DNA of 64,000 bases. Source: Actinoallomurus iriomotensis (GTDB lineage Bacteria > Actinomycetota > Actinomycetes > Streptosporangiales > Streptosporangiaceae). The notes beneath the pieces are model-generated. The model searched no databases and had not been told where the DNA came from. It saw nothing but the letters and a program-made list of their open reading frames with translations. Below, piece after piece: positions 1 through 10,037 of the stretch. The DNA lies in NCBI RefSeq assembly GCF_030269445.1, contig NZ_BSTJ01000002.1:885722-949721 (forward strand), given 5' to 3'. Position numbers and translations under genes: made by a program. Within the stretch, counting starts at the first letter, position 1, and each line of letters begins with the position of its first letter.

Positions 1-1
1 G

Positions 2-445
2 ATCGATCGTGCCCTGCTGGCGCATCTCCAGCAGGACGCCACCCAGTCCTATGCCGCGCTGGGCCAGGCCGTGGGCCTGTCCGCCGGAGCGGCGCACGAA
101 CGCGTGCGGAAGCTACGGGAGCGCGGCGTGATCCGGCACACCACCGTCGACGTCGACCCGGTGGCAGTGGGCAACGCCGTCCTGGCCTACGTGATGATCG
201 ACTCGGTCTCGTGGATGGGCGATTCGGCGCAGGACTTCGCCGCGATCCCGGAGATCCTGGAGGCGCACGTCATCGCCGGGAGCGCATCGGTGCTGGTGAA
301 AGTCAGGACCGCGACCACCGAGCAACTACAGGACGTGCTGCGCCGGATCTACGCGATCAACGGAGTCAGCGGGACGCAGGCCACGGTGGTGCTGGAGACG
401 CTCGTCGAGCGGCCGGTCTCCCCGCACGGTCCCGATCAGGGATGA
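2..445 (+). CDS. Lrp/AsnC family transcriptional regulator (5' partial)
   Basis: The reading frame is open from the window edge, so the start lies upstream. The visible part begins with the end of an AsnC-type winged HTH (leucine-rich helices, then GAAHERVRKLRERGVI, typical of the recognition helix and wing). It continues into an AsnC ligand-binding (RAM) domain, about residues 60-140, with the usual VKVRTATTEQLQDVLRRIY pattern. Family members are DNA-binding oligomers that sense amino acids or related small molecules. The gene converges on larC with a 13-bp gap. The regulated target cannot be told from the window; a link to the neighbouring lar genes is possible but not shown. Confidence 0.85.
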   Translation: MDRALLAHLQQDATQSYAALGQAVGLSAGAAHERVRKLRERGVIRHTTVDVDPVAVGNAVLAYVMIDSVSWMGDSAQDFAAIPEILEAHVIAGSASVLVKVRTATTEQLQDVLRRIYAINGVSGTQATVVLETLVERPVSPHGPDQG

Positions 446-458
446 TCTCGCGCCGTTC

Positions 459-1663
<1,205 letters not shown>

Positions 1664-1667
<4 letters not shown>

Positions 1668-2356
1668 CCTGCGGTCCTGGCGGTCCGGCGCGCGATCCGG
1701 GCGGCGGCCACTCCGGCGCCGAACCCGTTGTCGACGTTGACCGAGACGACACCGGGCGCGCAGCTGTTGACGGTGGCGAGCCAGGCGGTGACGCCCTCGA
1801 GGTTCCAGCCGTAGCCGACGCTGGTCGGCACGGCGATCAGCGGCACGCCGACCAGGCCGCCGAGCACCGACGGCAGGGCGGCCTCCATCCCGGCCACGGC
1901 GACGACGACGTCGGCCTCGTCGATCCGGTCGCGCTGGGCGAGCAGCCGGTGGATGCCAGCGACGCCGACGTCCACGATCTCGTCGGGCTCGGCGCCGAAC
2001 ACGGCGATGGTCGTGGCGCACTCGCGGACCACCGGCAGGTCCGACGTGCCGGCGGCGACCACCGCGACCCGGCCCCGCGTCTCGGTGCGGCCGAGCACGG
2101 CCGTGCGGCCGACCGGATCCAGCACGGCGTCCGGCAGGTGCTCGGCGCACGCGGCGAGCGCGTCCTCGGACAACCGTGTCGCGAGGATGGCGCGGTCCGG
2201 ATGCGCCTCGTGCAGGGCGCGCAGCGCGGCGACGATCTGCCCGGGCGTCTTGCCCTGCCCGAACACCACCTCCGGGTCGCCGGTGCGTGCGGCGCGTGCG
2301 GTGTCAAGACGTGCGAAGCCCAGGTCGGTGACTCCGTCAGGCTGAGATACCGTCAT
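1664..2356 (-). CDS. larB: LarB, NaAD carboxylase/hydrolase of NPN cofactor synthesis
   Basis: LarB carboxylates the pyridinium ring of nicotinic acid adenine dinucleotide and releases AMP, the first step of NPN synthesis. The 230-aa protein has the typical N-terminal segment (GKTPGQIVAALRAL) and a PurE-like C-terminal domain from about residue 90 (VAVVAAGTSDLPVVRECA, then GMEAALPSVLGGLVGVPLIA and PTSVGYG). The ATG at 2356 starts right before the first conserved residues; a GAGG lies about 8-11 bases upstream. It is translationally coupled to larC by a 4-bp overlap and is divergent from larE, with only 27 bp between the two start codons. Confidence 0.94.
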
Positions 2357-2383
2357 CGGAGTCCCTCGACTGATAGGTGTTGC

Positions 2384-3217
2384 ATGGTGGACGTTGCGGT
2401 CCTCTCCCAGGATCTGCTGGCCGAGATGGCAGGCTACGGCAGAACTCTCGTCGCGTTCTCCGGTGGTGTGGACTCCAGTGTCGTCCTCGCCGCGGCGGTA
2501 CGCGCGCTCGGCGCCGAACAGGTGGCCGCGGTCACCGCGGTCTCGCCGTCGCTGCCGGCCGCCGAACTCGACGCGGCACGGGAGTTCTGCGCCGGTCTCG
2601 GCGTGACGCACCACACGCCCGCCACCAACGAGATGGACGTGCCCGGCTACCGCGAGAACGGTCCGCGGCGCTGCTACTTCTGCAAGAGCGTCCTGCTCGA
2701 CACCGCGAACGCGCTCGCCGCAGACCTCGGCTTCGAGACGATCACCACCGGCACGAACGCCTCGGACATCGCCGCCGGGTTCCGGCCCGGCATCGGCGCG
2801 GCGGCCGAGCGCGGCGCGCGCACGCCGCTCGCCGACGCGGGGCTCGACAAGGCGGCGGTACGCGCCGTCGCGCGCCACTGGGGGCTGCCCGTCTGGGACA
2901 AACCGGCCGCGGCCTGCATGGCGAGCCGCGTCGCGTACGGGATTTCGGTCACACCCGCCCGGCTGGCGCGCATCGAGCGGGCCGAGTCGGCGGTCCGCGG
3001 CGTCCTGGGCGGCGCCGTGCGCGACCTGCGGGTCCGCGACCTCGGCGACGCCGTGCGCCTCGAAGTCGACTCTGAGCTGGTCGAACGCGCCCGCGAGGAC
3101 CACGCGGTCGGCGTCGCGATCCGCGACGCGGGGTTCGCCTCGGCACCCATCAGCGTGGAGATTTTTCGCTCCGGATCCATGAACGACGTGTTGGTGGATT
3201 CGGATACTGGAGAATGA
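2384..3217 (+). CDS. larE: LarE, ATP-dependent sulfur transferase of NPN cofactor synthesis
   Basis: LarE adenylates the carboxylates of the LarB product and replaces oxygen by sulfur in each. The 277-aa protein has the PP-loop SGGVDSS (about residues 25-31) and the family motif RCYFCK. Three cysteines are placed as in the [4Fe-4S]-type LarE enzymes: Cys97 and Cys100 in RCYFCK and Cys178 in ACMASR. The single-cysteine sacrificial type has only the last. The ATG at 2384 was chosen because it directly precedes the conserved N-terminus; the long frame upstream is an antisense shadow of larB. A weak AGGTG stands about 6 bp upstream. Confidence 0.94.
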   Translation: MVDVAVLSQDLLAEMAGYGRTLVAFSGGVDSSVVLAAAVRALGAEQVAAVTAVSPSLPAAELDAAREFCAGLGVTHHTPATNEMDVPGYRENGPRRCYFCKSVLLDTANALAADLGFETITTGTNASDIAAGFRPGIGAAAERGARTPLADAGLDKAAVRAVARHWGLPVWDKPAAACMASRVAYGISVTPARLARIERAESAVRGVLGGAVRDLRVRDLGDAVRLEVDSELVERAREDHAVGVAIRDAGFASAPISVEIFRSGSMNDVLVDSDTGE

Positions 3218-3247
3218 ACGAGACCTGAATTCGGTCGGACCCTCCCG

Positions 3248-3279
3248 GCCGTTGGTCGCCGGACTTCCAGCCGTTAGTC
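3248..3279. promoter_or_regulatory. Direct repeat GCCGTTGGTC / GCCGTTAGTC upstream of the LarA-type operon
   Basis: Two 10-mers (3248-3257 and 3270-3279) differ at one position and lie 22 bp apart, two helical turns, on the same face of the DNA. They lie in the 120-bp gap before the SDR-HAD gene, 60-90 bp ahead of its start. A regulator site is possible; chance is not excluded. Confidence 0.25.
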
Positions 3280-3337
3280 TTGCCCGGTACAGCTCGCGAC
3301 GGGACGGCTCATGCCCACGATCGGAGAAAGCCAGCGG

Positions 3338-5623
3338 ATGACGCCAGACCGACATGAGTTTCACCGTCTCGGCAGCTCACATGTACTTCTCACCGGCGCC
3401 ACCGGCTTCCTCGGACAGGCGACGCTCGAGAAACTCCTGTCCTCTCACCCGGAGACCCGCGTCTCGGTGCTGATCCGGCCCCGGCCGAACCAGCCGGCGC
3501 AGCGCCGCTTCGACGGCCTGCTCCGCAAGCCCGTCTTCCGCCGGCTGCGCGAGCAACTCGGCGAGGAGGAGCTGCGCCGCATCGCCGCCGAGCGCGTCAC
3601 CGTGATCGAGGGCGACCTGGGTGAGGTGACGCTGCCGGGCGACATCGACGTGGTGGTGCACGGCGCGTCGACGGTCTCCTTCGACCCGCCCATCGACGAG
3701 GCGTTCCGCACGAACGTCTCCGGCGTGGTCACCCTCTACGAGGCGCTGCAACGGGCCGGCGCCGACCCGCACGTGGTGCACGTGTCCACCGCGTACGTCG
3801 CGGGCGTGCGCAAGGGCGTGGTGCCGGAGGACCGGCTCGACCACACGGTCGACTGGCGCACGGAGCTGGAGGGCGCGCTGGCCACCCGCGCCGACGTCGA
3901 ACGCGACTCGCGCCGCCCGGAGGTGTTGCGCAAGTCCGTGTCGCGGGCGCAGGGCGAGCACCGCAAGGCGGGCCCGCAGTCGGTCGTCGCCGCCGCCGAG
4001 GAGGCGCGGCAGGCGTGGGTTACCGACCGTCTGGTCGACTACGGCCGCGCCCGCGCGCAGAGCCTCGGCTGGCCGGACGTCTACACCTTCACCAAGGCCC
4101 TGGGCGAGCGCGCGGCCGAGGAGATGTGGGGCGAGCGCCGTCTGTCGATCGTCCGCCCGGCGATCGTGGAGAGCTCGCTGCGGCACCCGCACCCGGGCTG
4201 GATCGACGGCTACAAGATGGCCGACCCGCTGATCATCGCGTACGGGCGCGGCATCCTGCCGGAGTTCCCCGGCCTGCCCGACAGCGTCGTCGACATCATC
4301 CCGGTCGACCACGTCGTCAACGCCACGCTCGCGGTCGCCGCGGCGCCGCCCGAGCGCGGCACGCCCGCCTACTTCCACGTCGGGTCCGGCTCGCGCAACC
4401 CGCTGTCCTTCCGCGGCCTGTACGAGAACGTCCGCGACTACTTCCGCAAGCACCCGATGCCGGCCGGCGAGCGCGGTCACATCCGGGTGCCGCAGTGGCG
4501 GTTCCCCGGCAGCCGGCAGGTCGAGATGATGCTCAGCGGCAGCGAGCGCGCCACCGCGGTGGCCGAGCGCGCGCTGCTGCGGCTGCCGGCCTCGGGCAAG
4601 ACCCGCGAGTGGATGACCGCGGTGCACCGGCAGCAGACCAACCTCGACTTCCTGCGCCGCTACGCCGACCTCTACCAGGCCTACACCCAGGCGGAGGTCA
4701 TCTACGACGACAGCCGCACACACGCGCTGCACCGCACGATCCCGCCGGAGCTGGTGGACGAGTTCGGCTTCGACCCGTCGGTCATCGACTGGGGGCACTA
4801 CCTCCAGGAGGTGCACTCCCCCAGTGTGACCGAGCTGATGCGCGGCTTCTCGCGCGGACGCGGCGGCAGCCGCCGTACGGCCGCGCCCGCGCTGCCCGAG
4901 CGCACCGACATCGCCGCCGTGTTCGACCTCGAGGGCACGATCGTCGCCTCGAACCTCATCGAGTCCTACCTGTGGGCCCGGCTGTCGTCGCTGCCGCGGT
5001 CGCAGTGGAGCGGTGAGCTGGCCGACCTGGCCCGTTCGCTCCCCCGCTACCTGCGGGCCGAGCGCCGCGACCGGGGCGACTTCGTCCGCGCGTTCCTGCG
5101 CCGCTACGAGGGCGCCGACATGGCCGGGCTGCGTGACCTGGTCGACGACACGCTCGGCGACGCGCTGCTCCAGCGGGTCATGCCCGAGGCCGTGCGCCGG
5201 ATCCGCGCGCACCGCGCCGCCGGGCACAAGACGATCCTGATCACCGGCACGGTCGACGTGTTCGTCCGGCCGCTCGCCGGCCTGTTCGACGAGGTCGTGG
5301 CCAGCCGGATGCACACCCGCGACGGCGTGCTCACCGGTTACCTCGACTCGCCGCCGCTCGTGGACGAGGCCCGCGCCGCCTGGCTGCGCCGGCACGCCGC
5401 CGACACCGGCATCGACCTCGACGGCTCCTACGCCTACGCGGACAGCTACTCCGACCGGCCGCTCCTGGAGGCGGTCGGCAACCCGGGTGCGGTCAACCCC
5501 GACCCGTCGCTGTACCGCCACGCCAAACGCAAGCACTGGCGCATCTACGAATGGGGCGCCCATACCCGTGGACGCGGAGATGTTCTGCTCGACACCATCA
5601 CCGGGACGGTGAGCGCCCGATGA
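3338..5623 (+). CDS. Fatty acyl reductase-like SDR fused to HAD-IB phosphatase
   Basis: A two-domain, 761-aa protein. Residues 14-420 form an extended SDR of the fatty acyl-CoA reductase / thioester-reductase type: nucleotide-binding TGATGFLG (19-26) and catalytic Y249-TFT-K. From about residue 520 follows a HAD-IB phosphatase domain with motif I FDLEGT (529-534), a motif II-like ITGT and motif IV YADSYSDRP. Such fusions are predicted to reduce an acyl thioester and dephosphorylate a linked substrate; neither substrate can be read here. Motif I has Glu at the second position where most HAD phosphatases have Asp. The ATG at 3338 has GGAGAAAG about 8 bp upstream; an ATG at 3311 is less well placed. 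It overlaps the next gene by ATGA. Confidence 0.85.
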   Translation: MTPDRHEFHRLGSSHVLLTGATGFLGQATLEKLLSSHPETRVSVLIRPRPNQPAQRRFDGLLRKPVFRRLREQLGEEELRRIAAERVTVIEGDLGEVTLPGDIDVVVHGASTVSFDPPIDEAFRTNVSGVVTLYEALQRAGADPHVVHVSTAYVAGVRKGVVPEDRLDHTVDWRTELEGALATRADVERDSRRPEVLRKSVSRAQGEHRKAGPQSVVAAAEEARQAWVTDRLVDYGRARAQSLGWPDVYTFTKALGERAAEEMWGERRLSIVRPAIVESSLRHPHPGWIDGYKMADPLIIAYGRGILPEFPGLPDSVVDIIPVDHVVNATLAVAAAPPERGTPAYFHVGSGSRNPLSFRGLYENVRDYFRKHPMPAGERGHIRVPQWRFPGSRQVEMMLSGSERATAVAERALLRLPASGKTREWMTAVHRQQTNLDFLRRYADLYQAYTQAEVIYDDSRTHALHRTIPPELVDEFGFDPSVIDWGHYLQEVHSPSVTELMRGFSRGRGGSRRTAAPALPERTDIAAVFDLEGTIVASNLIESYLWARLSSLPRSQWSGELADLARSLPRYLRAERRDRGDFVRAFLRRYEGADMAGLRDLVDDTLGDALLQRVMPEAVRRIRAHRAAGHKTILITGTVDVFVRPLAGLFDEVVASRMHTRDGVLTGYLDSPPLVDEARAAWLRRHAADTGIDLDGSYAYADSYSDRPLLEAVGNPGAVNPDPSLYRHAKRKHWRIYEWGAHTRGRGDVLLDTITGTVSAR

Positions 5624-6816
5624 TCCTCGCGCTCGAGTACCACCGCTCGCCGGCCCGCTTCATGGCGGCGCGCGGGCTCACGGCGACCCGCGCCGGCGGC
5701 AAGATGAGCGGCATGATCGCCGGCAACGTGTCGCCGATGCGCCTCGTCAACCGGCATGCGCCCGAGCTGCCCGGCGAGGGCTGGACGCGCGTGACGCCCC
5801 GGCTGTCCGGCATCTGCGGCTCCGACCTCGGGATGCTGACCGGGCGGTCCTCTCCGTACCTGTCGCCGATGACCTCGATGCCGTTCGTTCCCGGTCACGA
5901 GGTCGTCGGTGAGACGCAGGACGACGTGCCCGGCGTGCCGAAGGGCTCCCGGGTGGTGATCGACCCGGTGCTCTCCTGCGCCGCGCGCGGCACCACCGAG
6001 TGCCGCTGGTGCGCCTCGGGCCAGCAGAGCCGCTGCGACCACATCACGACGGGCCGGATCTCCGCCGGGCTGCAGACCGGGTTCTGCGCCGACACCGGCG
6101 GCGGCTGGAGCCGGCAGTTCGTCGCGCACGTCAGCCAGCTGCACGTCGTGCCCGACGCGCTGTCGGACGAACGCGCCGTCCTGGCCGAGCCGCTCGCCTG
6201 CGCGGTGCACTCGGTACGCCGCGTGAAGGTCGCGTCCGGGTCCACCGCCGTCATCATCGGCGCGGGCACGGTCGGCCTGCTCACGCTGCTCGCGCTGCGC
6301 CAGCTCACCGACGTCGGCGCGGTGTACGTCGTCGCCAAGCACGGCCACCAGCAGGAGAAGGCGAAGGCGCTCGGCGCCACCGCCATCATCGAGCCCCGCA
6401 AGGCCGTACGCGCGCTGCGGCGCGTCACCACCGCCCGGATGCACTCGCCCGAGCGCGGCGATGACTTCCTCCTCGGCGGCGTCGACCTGGCCTTCGAGTG
6501 CACCGGCGGCGCCGGCGGCCTCGACACCGCGCTCCGGCTGGTCCAGGCCGGGGGTACCGTCGTCGTGTCCGGCATGCCGTCGGGCAACGTCGACCTGACC
6601 CCGCTGTGGTACCGCGAGCTGCAGCTCGTCGGGGCGTACGCCTCCGGCGCCGACGGGGCCGACTTCGCCGACGCCATCCGGCTCGCCGAGTCCGCGCCCC
6701 TCGACGGCTACGTCGGCACGACCTACCCCCTCGCCCGCTGGCGCGAGGCCCTGACCCACGCGGCGGACGCGGGGCGTCTCGGAACTGTCAAAGTCGCCTT
6801 TGATCCGGCCCGTTAG
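5620..6816 (+). CDS. Zinc-dependent medium-chain alcohol dehydrogenase
   Basis: A 398-aa MDR-family dehydrogenase. The catalytic zinc site is visible as GICGSD (Cys66) and GHE (His93, Glu94). Four structural-zinc cysteines follow (Cys120, 128, 131, 139), with a Rossmann segment VIIGAGTVGLLTLLAL near residue 205-220. It should oxidise or reduce an alcohol/aldehyde pair with NAD(P). The ATG overlaps the stop of the SDR-HAD gene (ATGA), so the two are translationally coupled and probably act in one pathway, for instance on the alcohol or aldehyde made by the reductase domain. That link is inference. Confidence 0.9.
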   Translation: MILALEYHRSPARFMAARGLTATRAGGKMSGMIAGNVSPMRLVNRHAPELPGEGWTRVTPRLSGICGSDLGMLTGRSSPYLSPMTSMPFVPGHEVVGETQDDVPGVPKGSRVVIDPVLSCAARGTTECRWCASGQQSRCDHITTGRISAGLQTGFCADTGGGWSRQFVAHVSQLHVVPDALSDERAVLAEPLACAVHSVRRVKVASGSTAVIIGAGTVGLLTLLALRQLTDVGAVYVVAKHGHQQEKAKALGATAIIEPRKAVRALRRVTTARMHSPERGDDFLLGGVDLAFECTGGAGGLDTALRLVQAGGTVVVSGMPSGNVDLTPLWYRELQLVGAYASGADGADFADAIRLAESAPLDGYVGTTYPLARWREALTHAADAGRLGTVKVAFDPAR

Positions 6817-6827
6817 GAAGGTTGAGA

Positions 6828-8405
6828 GTGAGCAGACCAGGCTTCGTACTCGACGTGGATGAGCGGACACCACCGCTGCTCATGCACCAGGGTGAGGGCT
6901 TCCGGCTGGAGCGGCTGCCGCTCGGCGCGAAGGTCATCTACCCGCCGGACTCCCTGCCCGGGATCCGGAACGTCGACGCCGCCATCAAGCACGCACTGCT
7001 CAACCCGCACGGCACCGACCCGCTGCCCGAGCTCCTCACGCCCGGGATGCGGCTGACCATCGTCTTCGACGACCTGTCGCTGCCGCTGCCGCCGATGCAG
7101 ACGCCGGACGTCCGGCAGCGCATCATCGAGCAGGTGCTGGAGATGGCCGCGGCCAAGGGCGTGGACGACGTCGAGCTGATCGCCGGCAACGCCCTGCACC
7201 GCCGGATGACCCCGGCCGAGCTGCGGCGCACCGTCGGCGACCGTGTCTTCCAGGCGTTCTTCCCCGAGCACCTGAAGAACCATGACGCGGAGGACCACGA
7301 CAACCTCCTGCACATGGGCAAGACCAAGCACGGCGAGGACGTCGAGATCAACCGCCGGGCCGCGGAGAGCGACCTGATCGTCTACGTGAACATCACGCTG
7401 ACGGCGATGAGCGGCGGCGCGAAGTCGGTGTCGGTCGGGCTGGCGAGCTACAAGAGCCTCAAGCACCACCACAACGTGCACACGCTGCGGCACTCGAACT
7501 CCTTCAACGACCCGCCGAACTCCGCGATGCACCACTCGTACGAGCGGATGAAGGGTCTGATCGACGAGCACGTCAAGGTCTTCACGATCGAGACGACGCT
7601 CAACAACGAGACGTTCCCGTCCTCGATGGGCTTCCTCAACAAGCGCGAGTGGGAGTGGAATCTCCGCGACCAGGCGTCGTACGTCGCGGTGAAGCGGGCC
7701 AACGAGCTGCTGCCGGCCAAGACCCGGCGGCGCATCTGGCAGTCGACCGCCGCGCCGTACGGGGTGACGGGCGTCCACGCGGGCCTGCAGTCCGAGGTGC
7801 ACCCGATCACGCTGGGCAACGTGCACCGCCAGCAGCTCACCGAGGTGAACGGCCAGTCCGACGTCGCGATCTACGGGCTTCCCTACATCTGCCCGTACAA
7901 CGTCAACTCCGTGATGAACCCGATCCTGGTGATGTCGCTCGGGCTCGGCTACTTCTTCAACCTGTACAAGAACAAGCCGATCGTCCGGCAGGGCGGGGTG
8001 GCGATCTTCTACCACCCGGTGCCGAACGAGTTCCACCCGGTGCACCACCCGAGCTACATCGACTTCTTCGAGGAGATCCTCACCGAGAGCACCGACCCGG
8101 TGCTGCTGGAGACCAAGTACGAGGAGCAGTTCGCCACCGACCCCTGGTACATCCAGCTCTACCGGAACAGCTACGCCTACCACGGCGTGCACCCGTTCTA
8201 CATGTGGTACTGGGGCGCCCACGCGCTGGAGCACCTCGGTGACGTGATCTTCGTGGGCGGCAACCGGAAGACCACCGCCCGCATGGGCTTCCGCTCCGCG
8301 ACGACCCTCGCGGACGCCCTGGAGATGGCCAAGGACACGGTCGGCTCCAGTCCGTCGATCACGTATCAGCACAACCCGCCGCTGACTCTGGCGGATGTGC
8401 GATGA
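6828..8405 (+). CDS. Divergent LarA-family (DUF2088) nickel-pincer enzyme
   Basis: The 525-aa protein aligns by eye with nickel-dependent lactate racemase LarA. FDDLSLPLP (80-88) matches the DxTRPxP substrate loop, GNALHRR with His124 matches catalytic His108, SGGAKSVSVG with Lys199 matches the Lys that covalently holds the NPN cofactor, and KHHHN with His215 matches the nickel-ligand His200. Two key positions differ: Arg75 is Leu85 and catalytic His174 is Ile189. It is about 100 aa longer than typical LarA. I prefer the GTG at 6828 (AGGAAG about 8 bp upstream) over the TTG at 6822. It lies 11 bp after the dehydrogenase and overlaps the acyltransferase by ATGA. Simple lactate racemization is unlikely; the substrate is unknown. 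Confidence 0.82.
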   Translation: MSRPGFVLDVDERTPPLLMHQGEGFRLERLPLGAKVIYPPDSLPGIRNVDAAIKHALLNPHGTDPLPELLTPGMRLTIVFDDLSLPLPPMQTPDVRQRIIEQVLEMAAAKGVDDVELIAGNALHRRMTPAELRRTVGDRVFQAFFPEHLKNHDAEDHDNLLHMGKTKHGEDVEINRRAAESDLIVYVNITLTAMSGGAKSVSVGLASYKSLKHHHNVHTLRHSNSFNDPPNSAMHHSYERMKGLIDEHVKVFTIETTLNNETFPSSMGFLNKREWEWNLRDQASYVAVKRANELLPAKTRRRIWQSTAAPYGVTGVHAGLQSEVHPITLGNVHRQQLTEVNGQSDVAIYGLPYICPYNVNSVMNPILVMSLGLGYFFNLYKNKPIVRQGGVAIFYHPVPNEFHPVHHPSYIDFFEEILTESTDPVLLETKYEEQFATDPWYIQLYRNSYAYHGVHPFYMWYWGAHALEHLGDVIFVGGNRKTTARMGFRSATTLADALEMAKDTVGSSPSITYQHNPPLTLADVR

Positions 8406-9391
8406 CAATTCGCCGGGAGGTCAAGCTGCTGCGGCACGGGCGCGACTGGCGCGGCCGGTCGACCGTGCCGAAGTCGGCGCAGCCGCACGAGCTTGAGCAC
8501 GAGGACCGGGAGTTCCCGACCGCCTGGGCCCGTACGCGGGTCGCGGTCGCGGCTCGCGCGGGGTTGCGACGTACGCTGCTCAAGCCGGTCGTCTGGGGCC
8601 AGACGACTCCGGTCGTCGAAGGCACCGAATACCTCGACGGCGTCAAGGGCCCGGTGGTCTTCGTCGCCAACCACTCCAGCCACCTCGACACGCCATTGAT
8701 CCTCGGCTCGATGCCGGAGCGGTTCGCCGACCGGGTGGCGACGGGCGCGGCGTCGGACTACTTCTTCGACGTCCGCTGGCGCGCGACCCTGACCGCGATC
8801 TTCTTCAACGCGTTCCCGGTCGAGCGCTACGGTTCGCGGCGGCTGCGCAGCCTCGCCCTCGACCTGGTGGACCAGGGCTGGAGCCTGCTGCTCTATCCCG
8901 AGGGCACGCGCTCGGAGGACGGCTGGATGAACCCCTTCAAGCTCGGCGCCGCGGCGCTGTGCGTGACGAAGGGCATCCCGTGCGTGCCGATCGCGCTGCG
9001 GGGCTCGTACGCCGCGATGCCGCGGGGGCGCAACTGGCCCCAGCCGGGCAAGCCGCGGGTGACGGTGCGCTACGGCCGCCCGCTCACGCCGGAGGAGGGC
9101 GAGGACGTCCGTTCCTTCCGGGTGCGGATGGCCAAGGCGGTCAGCCAGCTCGCGGCCGAGGAGGACATCGGCTGGTACGGCGCGCTGCGCGCGGCGGCGG
9201 ACGACCGGCTGCAGATCCCGGGCGGCGCCCGTCCGACCCGGCCGGGCGCGCTGAAGCCGGCCGAGGAGCCCAAGGCGGAGGAGAACGGCACGGCCGCCGG
9301 GTCGCCGGGCGAGCAGGTGGCGCACTGGCGCCGCATCTGGGCCTCGACCGAGCCGCTGGGCGGCAAGCGCCGCAAGGTCTGGCGCGACTGA
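8402..9391 (+). CDS. PlsC-type 1-acylglycerol-3-phosphate acyltransferase family protein
   Basis: A 329-aa membrane-associated acyltransferase with the HX4D catalytic motif NHSSHLD (His91, Asp96) and the phosphate/glycerol-binding motif YPEGTRSEDG near residue 166. The family transfers acyl groups from acyl-CoA or acyl-ACP to a hydroxyl, most often of lysophosphatidic acid. The C-terminal 60 residues are low-complexity and basic. The ATG overlaps the LarA-like stop (ATGA), making it the last gene of the operon, followed by a strong terminator. Its presence suggests that the pathway product is acylated or a lipid. Confidence 0.9.
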   Translation: MTIRREVKLLRHGRDWRGRSTVPKSAQPHELEHEDREFPTAWARTRVAVAARAGLRRTLLKPVVWGQTTPVVEGTEYLDGVKGPVVFVANHSSHLDTPLILGSMPERFADRVATGAASDYFFDVRWRATLTAIFFNAFPVERYGSRRLRSLALDLVDQGWSLLLYPEGTRSEDGWMNPFKLGAAALCVTKGIPCVPIALRGSYAAMPRGRNWPQPGKPRVTVRYGRPLTPEEGEDVRSFRVRMAKAVSQLAAEEDIGWYGALRAAADDRLQIPGGARPTRPGALKPAEEPKAEENGTAAGSPGEQVAHWRRIWASTEPLGGKRRKVWRD

Positions 9392-9406
9392 CCCTCGTAG
9401 CCGATC

Positions 9407-9450
9407 ACGCGACAGGAGCGTCCCCGTACGGGGGCGCTCCTGTCGCGTTT
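9407..9450 (+). terminator. Intrinsic terminator of the LarA-type operon
   Basis: An essentially perfect stem (18 bp with one G-U pair) starts 15 bp after the acyltransferase stop, built from ACGCGACAGGAGCG and CGCTCCTGTCGCGT around CCCCGTACGGGG, followed by TTT. It closes the four-gene operon. Confidence 0.85.
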
Positions 9451-9524
9451 CACCGGCCCCGCTCGCCGCCGGCGGCATCGGTGCGGTCCGGGGAGTGATC
9501 CGGCCGTGTGAAAGCATTTCTGTC

Positions 9525-10001
9525 ATGGCCGAGCAGCCCGGCGACCGCCTGCCCAGCGTTCTCCTGCGAGCCCTGGACGATGCGGCGCTCGAGGTCACGG
9601 AGCAGCCCGCTTTTCTGCTCGTCACCACCGACGAGGACGGGGCTCCGCGGATCGGCATGGTCGGCGCCGGGGAACTGCTGGTGCGCGACGACCGGACCCT
9701 GCGCGTCGCGCTGTGGCCGGGTACGCACACCGCGCGCAACCTCGGGCGTGGCGGCGCCGCCCTGTTCGGCGCGGTCTCCCCCGGCTCGGTGGTCTACGTG
9801 CGCCTGCGTCCGGAGCCGCTGGACACGCCGGCGGACCTGGAGTGCTTCGAACTGACCGTCACGGGCGTACGGGAGGACGCGCATGCCGGCATGGCGGTGA
9901 CGAGCGGCATCACGTTCCGCGCCGAGCAGCCCGGTCACGAGGAGGCGGTCGCGACCTGGCGCCACCGGCGCGCTCTCCTCACGGACGCCCGGCGCGCCTG
10001 A
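9525..10001 (+). CDS. Pyridoxamine 5'-phosphate oxidase-like (FMN-binding split barrel) protein
   Basis: A 158-aa protein of the PPOX-like split barrel superfamily, recognised from AFLLVTTDEDGAPRIGMVG near the N-terminus, ALWPGTHTARNLGRGG in the middle and a C-terminal WRHRRALL. Such proteins bind FMN, F420 or heme; the exact cofactor is not visible here. The ATG at 9525 begins the conserved part; ten upstream codons in frame look untranslated. It stands alone between the upstream terminator and a convergent SDR gene. Confidence 0.65.
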   Translation: MAEQPGDRLPSVLLRALDDAALEVTEQPAFLLVTTDEDGAPRIGMVGAGELLVRDDRTLRVALWPGTHTARNLGRGGAALFGAVSPGSVVYVRLRPEPLDTPADLECFELTVTGVREDAHAGMAVTSGITFRAEQPGHEEAVATWRHRRALLTDARRA

Positions 10002-10037
10002 CGAGTGACCGGCAACGGCGCGACGAGGCCGACGGGA

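Noticed and set aside
6822..6827. TTG at 6822 as start of the LarA-like gene
   Set aside because: The GTG at 6828 has better ribosome-site spacing and is a more common start.
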